Source: Geminicoccaceae bacterium | GTDB taxonomy: Bacteria; Pseudomonadota; Alphaproteobacteria; Geminicoccales; Geminicoccaceae | NCBI GenBank assembly: GCA_030824835.1 | Contig: JAPJRA010000025.1 | Location: forward strand, 1-15,469 | Length of the DNA stretch: 15,469 nucleotides | Reading direction: 5' to 3' | In this document: positions 1 through 7,877 of the stretch, piece by piece | Position numbering within the stretch: the stretch's first letter is position 1 | Layout of the letters: every line of letters begins with the position of its first letter | Notes under the pieces: generated by a model | What the model was told of the DNA's origin: nothing | Databases searched by the model: none | Seen by the model: only the letters and a program-made list of their open reading frames with translations | Translations under genes and position numbers: made by a program

Positions 1-598
1 CCCACATGGTGGCGCTGCCGGGCATGGTCACCGATCCCACCGGGTTGACCGCGACCAGCGCCGCCACCGTCACCCCGGTCGCCTCGTCGACGGCCGAGGC
101 CGTGCCGAGCCCGCCCTTGATCTGCCCGGCGATGGCACCGAAGCCCGCGCCGGCATTGCCCAGCGCGAACTCGGGCCCGGCCACCTCCGCCGCCTGCATC
201 GCCAGGGCGCGGTAGGGCGGCAGCTCGCCCCAGGCCTTGTCGCCGCCATTGGCGAGGTCGTAGAGGATGGCCCCGGTCACCGTCGGGATGCAGCAGCCGT
301 CGAGCGGGGTGCCGCGGCCGCGCACCGCCAGCCAGCTGGTGAGCCCGCCGGCAGCGTCGAGCCCGAAGGCGGAGCCGCCGCTGAGCACCAGCCCGTGCAG
401 CGTCGCGACGATGGTGCCGGACTCGAAGGTCTGGGTATTGACGGTGAACGGCGAGCCGCCACGCACGTCGACCGCGGTGAGCACCGGCCGATCGGGCAGC
501 AGCACGGTGACCCCGCTCCTCGCCTTGGTGTCATGCGCGTTGCCGACCATCAGGCCGGCAATGTCGGTCACGCTGTTGCGCGGGCCGGGCATCGTCAT
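1..598 (-). CDS. P1-family peptidase (DmpA/NylC-type N-terminal nucleophile hydrolase), 3' part cut off
   Basis: Partial gene running off the left edge: 199 codons are visible and the C-terminal part is missing. The family comprises self-cleaving N-terminal nucleophile hydrolases such as the L-aminopeptidase DmpA, beta-peptidyl aminopeptidases and the nylon-oligomer hydrolase NylC. The sequence shows NSVTDIAGLMVGNA (residues 8-21), RSGVTV (27-32), RGG (46-48), LSGGSAFGLDAAGG (72-85), ILYDLANGG (111-119), GNAGAGFGA (147-155), KGGLGT (161-166) and NPVG (185-188), in the family order. The autocleavage site and nucleophile lie beyond the window, so catalytic competence cannot be judged. I place the start at 598 because GAGGA lies about 8 bases upstream; an in-frame ATG at 649 has no visible Shine-Dalgarno sequence. 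The gene is divergent from the SDR at 798. Its substrate is unknown; P1 members act on N-terminal amino acids, beta-peptides or omega-amides. Confidence 0.9.
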   Translation of the reverse strand, partial: MTMPGPRNSVTDIAGLMVGNAHDTKARSGVTVLLPDRPVLTAVDVRGGSPFTVNTQTFESGTIVATLHGLVLSGGSAFGLDAAGGLTSWLAVRGRGTPLDGCCIPTVTGAILYDLANGGDKAWGELPPYRALAMQAAEVAGPEFALGNAGAGFGAIAGQIKGGLGTASAVDEATGVTVAALVAVNPVGSVTMPGSATMW

Positions 599-721
599 CG
601 AGTTGTCCTCGGTGTCGGGCGGCGCGGTTGCGCCACCTCGAGTAGGCATGACAACGGCCGAGAGCCGGATTGGACCCCGCCTTAGCCGTGAAATCACCCG
701 CATCCTACCATAAGCCCGCCT

Positions 722-734
722 CGACGTGACGTCG
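722..734. promoter_or_regulatory. perfect 6-1-6 dyad in a divergent intergenic region, candidate operator
   Basis: CGACGT-G-ACGTCG is a perfect inverted repeat between the divergently transcribed P1 peptidase (start 598) and the SDR (start 798). Its position between two divergent genes fits a regulator binding site. No adjacent regulator gene is visible, and short GC-rich dyads do occur by chance. The rest of the 599-797 gap shows no convincing -35/-10 pair. Confidence 0.3.
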
Positions 735-797
735 GCTTGCCTCTATCGGTGCGGTGGCGGCGACGCAGGTGCAGCCGTCGGGAGGCACGAACGAAGC

Positions 798-1520
798 ATG
801 AGTGGCGCAGGCTCGGGCAAGGTGGCGCTGGTCACCGGCGGGACGCGGGGCATCGGCGAGGGGATCGCGCGGGCCCTGGCCGCCGGCGGCTACGACGTTG
901 TGGCCTGCGGCCTGACGCTGGCCGAGGTCGAGGCCTTCGCGCCGGCCGAGCGGATCAGGACGGCGTGCCTCGACGTCACCAGCGGCGCATCGGTGGCCGA
1001 GGCCCTAAGCGCCCTGCCCCGGCTCGACCTGCTCGTGAACTGTGCGGGGATCATCCAGCGCGGCGGCAGGGAGTTCGAGCTGGATGCCTTCCGCCTGACC
1101 CTGGAGGTCAACCTGGTGGGCACGATGCGCACCTGCACCGCCGCCCACGGCGCTCTCGCCGCCACCGGCGGCTCGATCGTCAACACGGCCTCGATGCTGA
1201 CCTTCCAGGGCTCGCCCTTCGTGCCGGGCTATGCCGCGTCCAAGGGCGGCATCGGGCAGCTGACCAAAAGCCTGGCGGCCGCCTGGGCGGCGGACGGCAT
1301 CCGGGTCAACGCCATCGCCCCGGGCTGGATCGAGACCGAGCTGACCCGGCCGCTGGTCGAGGACGCGGCACGCGCGGCGCCGATCCTGGCGCGCACCCCC
1401 ATGGGCCGCTGGGGCAGGCCCGAGGATCTGGGCGGCGTCGTGCTGTTCCTGGCATCCGAGGCCGCCCGCTTCGTCACCGGCGCCATCCTGCCGGTCGACG
1501 GCGGCTATCTCGCGGTCTGA
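798..1520 (+). CDS. SDR-family NAD(P)-dependent oxidoreductase
   Basis: A 240-residue classical short-chain dehydrogenase/reductase, a normal length for the family. The cofactor loop TGGTRGIG is at residues 13-20, NCAG at 81-84 and the catalytic set is S132, Y145, K149 (YAASK). The C-terminal end carries the usual PVDGGY. The residue after the second beta strand is not acidic (ACGLT, 36-40) and R17 sits in the glycine loop, which favours NADP(H); that is an inference. The start at 798 follows GGAGG at 781-785; an in-frame upstream extension to 726 has no such support and adds nothing SDR-like. The cupin gene follows 16 bases after the stop, so the two probably form one operon. The alcohol or carbonyl substrate is unknown. 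The family call is firm, a specific function is not. Confidence 0.93.
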   Translation: MSGAGSGKVALVTGGTRGIGEGIARALAAGGYDVVACGLTLAEVEAFAPAERIRTACLDVTSGASVAEALSALPRLDLLVNCAGIIQRGGREFELDAFRLTLEVNLVGTMRTCTAAHGALAATGGSIVNTASMLTFQGSPFVPGYAASKGGIGQLTKSLAAAWAADGIRVNAIAPGWIETELTRPLVEDAARAAPILARTPMGRWGRPEDLGGVVLFLASEAARFVTGAILPVDGGYLAV

Positions 1521-1536
1521 CAAGGGAGGAAGCAAG

Positions 1537-2064
1537 ATGACCCCATCCACGCCGGCGGCCGACAAGTGGCAGCCGTTCCGCGGCACCATGCCCAAGGAAT
1601 CGCCGCCGGAGCTGGTGGTCCCCGACGTGGTCCCGCAGGACGAGCGGATCTGGGTGCCGGTCGACCAGAACGTCTGGTTCCGCCCCTTGTGCATGAGCGT
1701 CACCCGCGGCTACTGGGTGAACCTGCTGCGGGTGCGCCGCGCCGGCGTGCTGTCCCGCCACCGCCATCCGCAGCCGGTGCACGGTTACGTGTTGAAGGGC
1801 GAGTGGCGCTACCTCGAGCATGACTGGGTCGCGACCGAAGGCAGCTACGTCTACGAGACGCCGGGCGAGACCCACACACTCGTGGTCGACCCGCACGTCG
1901 AGGAGATGATCACCCTGTTCCAGGTCAACGGGGCCATGATCTACTGCGACCCGGACGGCAACTGCACCGGCTACGACGACGTGTTCACCCGGCTCGACCG
2001 CTGCCGCGCACACTATACGGCCAGCGGCCTCGGCGAGGGCTACGTCGACCAGTTCATCCGCTGA
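1537..2064 (+). CDS. cupin of the 2,4'-dihydroxyacetophenone dioxygenase family
   Basis: A 175-residue single-domain cupin. The first cupin motif spans about residues 69-94 (RHRHPQPVHGYVLKGEW region) and the second is GETHTL at 110-115. Probable metal ligands are H75, H77, E94 and H113, the three-His/one-Glu pattern known for non-haem iron enzymes of this family. The founding member cleaves the C-C bond between the two side-chain carbons of 2,4'-dihydroxyacetophenone using O2. Many relatives are uncharacterised, so the substrate here is open. A strong Shine-Dalgarno (GGGAGGA, 1524-1530) fixes the start. It is likely co-transcribed with the SDR just upstream, which might make or remove the hydroxyketone it acts on (inference). 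The last 11 bases overlap the 3' end of the opposite-strand RND gene, so the two transcripts converge. Confidence 0.85.
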   Translation: MTPSTPAADKWQPFRGTMPKESPPELVVPDVVPQDERIWVPVDQNVWFRPLCMSVTRGYWVNLLRVRRAGVLSRHRHPQPVHGYVLKGEWRYLEHDWVATEGSYVYETPGETHTLVVDPHVEEMITLFQVNGAMIYCDPDGNCTGYDDVFTRLDRCRAHYTASGLGEGYVDQFIR

Positions 2065-5000
2065 GCCGCTCGCTTGCGGCGCCGACGGGCGCCGCCGCTT
2101 TCCCTTCCAGGACCCGCTGCCGCCGCTCCGGCAGCGCCGCGAACAGTGCCGGCAGCACGAACAGCGTCAGCAGCGTGCCCAACCCCATGCCGCCGACGAT
2201 GACCCAGCCGATCTGCTGGCGGGCCTCCGCACCGGCACCCGTGGACAGGGCCAGCGGCACCGCCCCCAGCACCATGGCCGCGGTCGTCATCAGGATCGGG
2301 CGCAACCGCAGCTGGGCCGCGTGCAGCGCCGCGTCACGCCGGCTCTCGCCCGCGTCCATGGCCTTGTTCGCGAACTCGACGATCAGGATGCCGTGCTTGG
2401 TGATCAGGCCGATCAGAGTGACAAGGCCGATCTGGCTGTAGACGTTGAGCGTGCCGCCGGTGAGGTGCATGGCCAGCAGGGCGCCGGCCATGGACAGCGG
2501 CACCGTCACCATGATCAGCAGCGGCGACACGAAGCTCTCGAACTGCGCCGCCAGCAGCAGATAGATGAACGCCAGCGCCAGGGCGAAGATCAGCAGGATC
2601 GAGCTGCCGGCCTGGTCGAACTCGCGCGACGGCCCCGCATAGTCGAAGCGGAAATTGTCGGGCAGCACCTCGCGCGCCGTCGCCGTGAAATGCTCCAGGG
2701 CCTGGCCGATCGTGTAGTCCGGGGCCAGGGCGGCGGTCACCGTGGCCGAGCGGAGCTGGTTGAACCGGGTCAGCTCCTTGGCCGCCACCGTCTCCTCGAG
2801 CTGCACCAGGTTGGAGAGCTGGATCATCTGCCCGCCGCGGCCGCGCACGTAGATCGCGCTCAGATCGTCCGGCTCCTGGCGGTCGGCATCGGCCACCTGC
2901 ACGATCACGTCGTACTGCTCGGCGTCCCGGTTGAAGCGGGTGACCTGCCGGCCGGCGAGGAAGCTTTCCAGCGTGCGCCCGACACTGTCCACGTCGAGGC
3001 CGAGATCGGCGATCTTCTGCCGGTCGAAGGTGACCTCGAGCTGCGGCGTCTCCAGGCTCAGCTCGCCGTTGACGTCGGTGACCCCCGGCCAAGTCTCGAC
3101 GGCACGGACAAAACGCTCGGTGATCTCGGCCAGCTCCTGGTAGCTGCCGCTGGTCTGCAGGACCAGCTGCACCGGCGGGCTGCGCGAATCCTGCCCCAGC
3201 GACGGCGGGCTGCTCGGCACCGCCACCACGCCCGGCACCCTGGCCAGCTCCGGCCGCAATGCCCGGGCGATCTCCTGCTGCGAGCGGGACCGCTCCTCCC
3301 AGGGCTTGAGCCGGATCACCGCGATGCCTCGGGTGACCTCGGGCACGCCCGCGATCAGGAACGTGCCGGCGACCTCCGGGACCGCCGCCAGGATCGGCTC
3401 GAGCTGCTGCACGTTACGCGCGGTCCAGTCGATCGTGACCCCCTCGGGCCCGCGCACCGAGGCCCGCACGTAGCCGCGGTCCTCGTAGGGCGACAGCTCG
3501 CTGGGGGTGCGCTGGAACAGCGCCACGCCCGACCCGAGCACCAGCGCCACGAGCGGCACCAGCAGCCAGGAGCGGGCGATGACGCCACCCAGCAGGCGAC
3601 GATAGCCGCGCTCCAGCGCGTCGAGGCCGCGCCCCAGCCAGCGGGCGACGCGCCCTTCCTCGGCATGGGCCGGGAGCAGGCGGGAGCACATCATGGGCGT
3701 CAGGGTGAGCGCCACGAAGCCCGACACCAGCACCGCCCCGGCCAGGGCCAGCGCGAACTCGATGAACAGCCGGCCGGTGCGGCCGGGAGTCAGGGCGATC
3801 GGCGCGTAGACGGCGGCCAGCGTCAGCGTCATCGCGATGATGGCAAAGACGATCTCGCGGGTGCCGATCATGGCGGCGTCGTACGGGCGCTCGCCGGCCT
3901 CGATGTGGCGGTAGACGTTCTCCAGGACGACGATCGCGTCGTCGACCACGAGACCGATCGCCAGCACCAGCGCCAGCAGGGTCAGCGTGTTGATCGAGAA
4001 GCCGAACGCGTACATCAGCGCGAAGGTGGCAATCAGCGAGACCGGGATGGTCACCACCGGGATAATAGTGGCCCGGAACGAGCGCAGGAACACGAGCGTC
4101 ACCAGCACTACCAGGACGACGGCCTCGGCGATGGTCGTGAACACGGCCTCGATCGAGCGCTCGATGAACACGGTGGTGTCGTTGGCGATCACCACCTCCA
4201 TGCCCGCCGGCAGGTTCTCGACCAGCTCCGGCATGGCGGCACGGACGGCTCGGGCGACGTCGAGCGGGTTGGCGGTGGCCTGCTTGATGATCCCGATGGT
4301 GACCGAGTTCCGGCCGTTGAAGCGGGTGACGCGGCGGTCGTCCTCGGGCCCGATCTCGACCCTGGCGAGGTCGCCCAGGGTCACTGCGAAGCCGTCCGCG
4401 TCCTTGACGGTGATCGCCGCGAACTGCTCGGGCGTGGTGAGCCCGGTGCGCGTCAGCACCGAGAACTCGCGGTCCGTGCCCTCGATCCGCCCGGACGGCA
4501 CCTCCAGGTTCTGGCGCCTGATCGCGCCCTCGACGTCCTGCACCGCGAGCCCGTAGGCGGCCAGCCGATCGCGGTCGAGCCAGATGCGCATGGCATAGCG
4601 CCGCTCGCCCAGGATCTGCACCTCGGCCACGCCGGCCAGGTTCTGCAGCCGGTCGCGTGCGTCGCGGTCGACGAAATCGGTGATGTCGAGGGCCGAGATG
4701 CGATCGCTGGTGAAGGCGAGGTAGAGGATCGGGTCGGCGTCGGCCTCGACCTTGTTGATCACCGGCTCGTCGACCTCGTCGGGCAGGCGCCCGCGCACGC
4801 GCGAGACCCGGTCGCGCACGTCGGCGGCGGCGTCCTCGGGGTCGGTGTCGAGCGTGAACCGGGCCGTGATGCGGCTGGTCTCGCTGCGGCTGGTCGAGGA
4901 CAGCACGTCGATGCCCGGGATGCCGGCGATCGACGCCTCCAGCACCTGGGTGACCTGGCTCTCCATGATCTCGGGGCCGGCGCCGGGATAGCTGGTGACC

Positions 5001-5140
5001 ACCGAGACCACCGGCTGGTCGATGTTCGGGTACTCGCGCACCGGCAGCCGGTCGTAGGCGACGAGGCCGACCAGGACCAGGAGCAGGCTGAGCACGGTGG
5101 CGAAGACCGGGCGGCGGATGCAGATCTCCGGCAGGCGCAT
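2054..5140 (-). CDS. RND multidrug efflux transporter, HAE1 (AcrB/MexB) type
   Basis: Inner-membrane proton-driven exporter of the resistance-nodulation-division superfamily; 1028 residues, as expected for AcrB-like pumps. It begins MRLPEICIRRPVFATVLSLL, with TM1 at about 13-30, followed by a large periplasmic loop. TM2-TM6 start at about residue 337, and TM4 carries GLVVDDAIVVLENVY with the proton-relay pair D400 and D401. A second periplasmic domain follows, then the second TM bundle with GLITKHGILIVE, where K915 matches the conserved TM10 lysine. The start at 5140 is the family-conserved N terminus; the frame stays open to 5227, but that extension overlaps the adaptor gene. The start lies 7 bases after the adaptor stop codon, so the two are one operon. 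No outer-membrane channel gene is adjacent, so a TolC/OprM-type protein encoded elsewhere is presumably used. Substrates are unknown. Confidence 0.95.
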   Translation of the reverse strand: MRLPEICIRRPVFATVLSLLLVLVGLVAYDRLPVREYPNIDQPVVSVVTSYPGAGPEIMESQVTQVLEASIAGIPGIDVLSSTSRSETSRITARFTLDTDPEDAAADVRDRVSRVRGRLPDEVDEPVINKVEADADPILYLAFTSDRISALDITDFVDRDARDRLQNLAGVAEVQILGERRYAMRIWLDRDRLAAYGLAVQDVEGAIRRQNLEVPSGRIEGTDREFSVLTRTGLTTPEQFAAITVKDADGFAVTLGDLARVEIGPEDDRRVTRFNGRNSVTIGIIKQATANPLDVARAVRAAMPELVENLPAGMEVVIANDTTVFIERSIEAVFTTIAEAVVLVVLVTLVFLRSFRATIIPVVTIPVSLIATFALMYAFGFSINTLTLLALVLAIGLVVDDAIVVLENVYRHIEAGERPYDAAMIGTREIVFAIIAMTLTLAAVYAPIALTPGRTGRLFIEFALALAGAVLVSGFVALTLTPMMCSRLLPAHAEEGRVARWLGRGLDALERGYRRLLGGVIARSWLLVPLVALVLGSGVALFQRTPSELSPYEDRGYVRASVRGPEGVTIDWTARNVQQLEPILAAVPEVAGTFLIAGVPEVTRGIAVIRLKPWEERSRSQQEIARALRPELARVPGVVAVPSSPPSLGQDSRSPPVQLVLQTSGSYQELAEITERFVRAVETWPGVTDVNGELSLETPQLEVTFDRQKIADLGLDVDSVGRTLESFLAGRQVTRFNRDAEQYDVIVQVADADRQEPDDLSAIYVRGRGGQMIQLSNLVQLEETVAAKELTRFNQLRSATVTAALAPDYTIGQALEHFTATAREVLPDNFRFDYAGPSREFDQAGSSILLIFALALAFIYLLLAAQFESFVSPLLIMVTVPLSMAGALLAMHLTGGTLNVYSQIGLVTLIGLITKHGILIVEFANKAMDAGESRRDAALHAAQLRLRPILMTTAAMVLGAVPLALSTGAGAEARQQIGWVIVGGMGLGTLLTLFVLPALFAALPERRQRVLEGKAAAPVGAASERLSG

Positions 5141-5147
5141 CCGACGC

Positions 5148-6224
5148 TCAGCCCTGGCCGGCGGGACGGACGGGCTCGACCCGGATCTGGTCGCGCAGGC
5201 GGACATGGCCGTTGACGATGACGACATCGCCGGCGGCGAGGCCCTCGGTGATCTCGACCATGCCGTCGCGGCGCACGCCCGTCGTCACCGGTGTGCGCAC
5301 AGCCTTGCCGTCCGCCACCCGGTAGAGCATCGCGCCAGACTGCTGCAGCACGATCGCCGCCTCGGGCACCAGGACGGCGTCGGGTCGCGCGTCGAGCTCG
5401 AGCGTGACACGCGCGAACAGGCCCGGCCGCAGGATCCGCTCGGGATTGGGCACCGACGCCCGCAGCTGCACCGCGCGTCCGTTCACGTCGACCTGGGGGG
5501 CCAGGGCGACGATACGGCCCTGGAACGCCCGCCCCGGTACCGCATCGACGGTCACGGTCACCGGCTCGCCGGGCCGAAGCTTGGTCAGCCAGCGCTCGGA
5601 CAGGCGGAAGTCCAGGTCGAGCGGATCGATCCGCTCCAGGGCCACGAGCTCGTCCCCGGGCTCGACATAGCGGCCGACGCTGATGTCCTTGAGGCCGATC
5701 ACCCCGTCGAACGGGGCGCGGATGGTCGCATGCTCGATCCGGAAGCGGGCGAGCTCGACGTCGGCATCGGCAGTCGCCAGCGCCGCGCGGGCCTCGTCCA
5801 GCGCCTGCGTGGCCGTGGCACCACGGCGCGACAGGGATTCGGAGCGGGTGTAATTCTGCGTCGCCAGGGCCAGTGCCGCCGTGGCCCGATCCAGCTCGGC
5901 CTGCAAGGTCCGTGTCTCGAGCCGGACCAGCGGCGTGCCGGCCGTCACCGCTTGCCCCTGCTCAAACAGCACCTCGATCAGCCGGCCGGAGATCTCCGGC
6001 TGCATCACCACCGAATCGCTGGCCTTCAGCGTGCCGGTGGCGCGGATCAGCGTGGCCGCCGACCCGCTCCGGGCGAGCGCGGTCTCGACCGGCACGGGCC
6101 GGCTGGGCGGGCCCGCCACCTCGCGCGCGTCGGACCTGGGCTCGGCGAACAGCAGCCAGCCGGCCGTGGCGCCCGCCGCGGCCAGCAGGGCCATCCCCAG
6201 CGCGACGGTGATCGGCCCCCTCAT
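5148..6224 (-). CDS. RND efflux periplasmic adaptor subunit (HlyD/AcrA family)
   Basis: A 358-residue membrane fusion protein that links the RND pump to an outer-membrane channel. The N terminus has a membrane-anchor or signal segment (about residues 5-26, ITVALGMALLAAAGATAGWLL). The first biotinyl-lipoyl half is at about 71-106 (ISGRLIEVLFEQGQAVTAGT), then an alpha-helical hairpin of about 107-165 rich in Ala/Leu/Arg. The second lipoyl half follows with TIRAPFDGVIG (168-178), and beta-barrel and membrane-proximal domains lie beyond about 200. There is no lipobox cysteine, so it is not an obvious lipoprotein. An in-frame GTG at 6233 is an alternative start; neither has a strong ribosome site. 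It is the first gene of the pump operon, 7 bases before the transporter, and is divergent from the glutamine synthetase gene. Confidence 0.93.
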   Translation of the reverse strand: MRGPITVALGMALLAAAGATAGWLLFAEPRSDAREVAGPPSRPVPVETALARSGSAATLIRATGTLKASDSVVMQPEISGRLIEVLFEQGQAVTAGTPLVRLETRTLQAELDRATAALALATQNYTRSESLSRRGATATQALDEARAALATADADVELARFRIEHATIRAPFDGVIGLKDISVGRYVEPGDELVALERIDPLDLDFRLSERWLTKLRPGEPVTVTVDAVPGRAFQGRIVALAPQVDVNGRAVQLRASVPNPERILRPGLFARVTLELDARPDAVLVPEAAIVLQQSGAMLYRVADGKAVRTPVTTGVRRDGMVEITEGLAAGDVVIVNGHVRLRDQIRVEPVRPAGQG

Positions 6225-6385
6225 GCGACCCACGGACGGTCAGCGCGCAACGTTCCGGCAGCGAGGGCCGAGCCCGGGATTCGCGTTGGCATGGACAGCG
6301 GCTCGAACCTCTCCGGCGATTCACTATTCGTCCATGTGGGAGGTGGGTGCAGTGCGGCAATCAACAAGATGCCGGCTGCTCACGC

Positions 6386-6399
6386 ACCGGTGAACCGGT
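6386..6399. promoter_or_regulatory. ACCGGT-GA-ACCGGT double palindrome, candidate operator
   Basis: Two copies of the self-complementary hexamer ACCGGT separated by GA lie in the 261-base region between the divergent efflux adaptor (start 6224) and the glutamine synthetase gene (start 6486). The arrangement is both a direct and an inverted repeat, so it could seat a dimeric regulator. I could not identify a convincing sigma-70 promoter for either gene here. The remainder of this gap contains no gene I can support. Confidence 0.25.
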
Positions 6400-6485
6400 A
6401 CTCCCGGGCGCAGGCCGCGGTCGTTGCGCTCGGCCGGCGATGCTGCCACCTTTCCGGGCACATCCCAGGCACAACAGGCCATTTC

Positions 6486-7844
6486 ATGTCGGACAAACCC
6501 GAGACGCCGGACTTCCAGAGCTGGCTGCGCGACCATCACGTCACCGAGGTCGAGTGCATCATCGCGGACATCAACGGCATCGCCCGGGGCAAGATCCTGC
6601 CGGGCGAGAAGTTCCTGCGCTCGATCGACGACGATTCGCTGCGCCTGCCCGAGAGCATCTTCATCCAGACGGTGACCGGCGAATATCCCGAGGAGGACGT
6701 GATCGACCCGGTCGACCGGGACATCCGGCTGCGGCCGGACCCGAACTCGATCCGGCTGGTACCCTGGTATCCCGAGCCTACGGCGCAGGTCATCGCCGAC
6801 TGCTTCTACCATGACGGCTCGCCGGTCGAGATCTCCTGCCGCCACGTGCTGCGCCGGGTGCTCGGCATGTACGAGAGCAAGGGCTGGGAGCCGGTGGTGG
6901 CGCCGGAGCTCGAGTTCTTCCTGACCAAGATCAACGAGGACCCGGACTATCCGCTGGTGCCGCCGGTCGGTCGCTCGCGGCGGCAGGAGACGGCGCGGCA
7001 GTCGTTCGGCATCGACGCCGTGAACGAGTTCGACCCGATCTTCGAGGATGTCTACGACTGGTGCGAGGCGCAGGAGATCGACGTCGACACGCTGACCCAC
7101 GAGGCCGGGGCGGCGCAGATGGAGATCAACTTCAACCACGGCAACGCGCTGGAGCTCGCCGACCAGGCCTTCCTGTTCAAGCGCACGCTGCGCCAGGCGG
7201 CCCTCAAGCACGGCATCTACGCCACCTTCATGGCCAAGCCGATGGCGGGCGAGCCGGGCAGCTCGATGCACGTCCACCAGAGCGTGGTCGAGCGCGGCAC
7301 CAAGCGCAACCTGTTCTCGACCGCCGACGGCGAGCCCAGCCAGGAGTTCTTCTGGTTCATCGGCGGCCAGCAGAAATATCTGGGGGCGGCCATGCCACTG
7401 CTGGCGCCCAACATCAACTCTTACCGGCGGTTGCGCCGCTGGTCGACCGCGCCGATCAACGTGCATTGGGGGATCGAGAACCGGACAGTGGGCCTGCGCG
7501 TGCCAATCTCCTCGCCCGAGGCGCGCCGGGTCGAGAACCGCATCGCCGGTGCGGACGCCAACCCCTACCTCGCCATGGCGGCGTCGCTCGCCTGCGGCTG
7601 GCTGGGCATCATCGGCGAGATCGAGCCTTCCGACCCGATCAAGGGCACGGCCTACCGCCTGGCGCAGAGCCTGCCGCAGCAGATGCCCGAGGCGCTGCGC
7701 AAGCTGCAGCAGAGCGGGCCGCTCAAGGAGGTGCTGGGCGAGCACTTCGTCGAGGTGCTGCTGGCGGTGAAGCAGACCGAGCACGACGCCTACCAGCGCG
7801 TCATCAGCTCCTGGGAGCGCGAGCACCTGCTGCTCAACGTGTAA
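6486..7844 (+). CDS. glutamine synthetase family protein, PuuA (gamma-glutamylputrescine synthetase)-like
   Basis: A cytoplasmic ATP-dependent ligase of 452 residues (E. coli PuuA is 472). This subgroup couples glutamate to an amine, as in gamma-glutamylputrescine formation, rather than to ammonia. Visible motifs are APELEFFL (139-146, E141/E143), HEAGAAQMEINF (205-216, E206 and E213), ATFMAKPM (246-253), GSSMHVHQS (258-266), ENRTVGLRVP (331-340) and RVENRIAGADANPYL (348-362). All expected metal, ATP and glutamate residues appear to be present. The adenylylation loop of housekeeping GlnA is not evident. Start ATG 6486 fits the family N terminus, although the ribosome site is weak (ACAGG). No other putrescine-pathway genes (puuB, puuC, puuD) lie nearby, so the amine substrate is not fixed; other gamma-glutamyl-amine ligases are possible. 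It converges with the TetR gene, 33 bases apart. Confidence 0.9.
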   Translation: MSDKPETPDFQSWLRDHHVTEVECIIADINGIARGKILPGEKFLRSIDDDSLRLPESIFIQTVTGEYPEEDVIDPVDRDIRLRPDPNSIRLVPWYPEPTAQVIADCFYHDGSPVEISCRHVLRRVLGMYESKGWEPVVAPELEFFLTKINEDPDYPLVPPVGRSRRQETARQSFGIDAVNEFDPIFEDVYDWCEAQEIDVDTLTHEAGAAQMEINFNHGNALELADQAFLFKRTLRQAALKHGIYATFMAKPMAGEPGSSMHVHQSVVERGTKRNLFSTADGEPSQEFFWFIGGQQKYLGAAMPLLAPNINSYRRLRRWSTAPINVHWGIENRTVGLRVPISSPEARRVENRIAGADANPYLAMAASLACGWLGIIGEIEPSDPIKGTAYRLAQSLPQQMPEALRKLQQSGPLKEVLGEHFVEVLLAVKQTEHDAYQRVISSWEREHLLLNV

Positions 7845-7856
7845 GGAGGCGGCGCC

Positions 7857-7870
7857 CCGCCCAAGGGCGG
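7857..7870. terminator. possible bidirectional hairpin between convergent genes
   Basis: CCGCC-CAAG-GGCGG forms a short GC stem with a four-base loop in the 33-base gap between the stop codons of the glutamine synthetase and TetR genes. There is no T-tract on either side, so intrinsic termination is uncertain; a Rho-dependent role or simple chance is possible. Confidence 0.3.
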
Positions 7871-7877
7871 AGTGCGG

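Noticed and set aside
2321..5215. Very long open frame on the plus strand opposite the RND gene
   Set aside because: It mirrors the RND coding sequence in GC-rich DNA. The translation is Arg/Gly/His/Asp/Gln-rich and low in complexity, with no domain, while the minus strand encodes a complete RND pump.
5097..6485. Long in-frame N-terminal extension of the glutamine synthetase
   Set aside because: The frame stays open, but this part runs antisense through the adaptor gene, has no glutamine synthetase similarity, and the family N terminus begins at 6486.
6324..7826. 500-codon frame on the minus strand opposite the glutamine synthetase
   Set aside because: Shadow of the real gene; composition is His/Arg/Leu/Val-rich with no recognisable motif.
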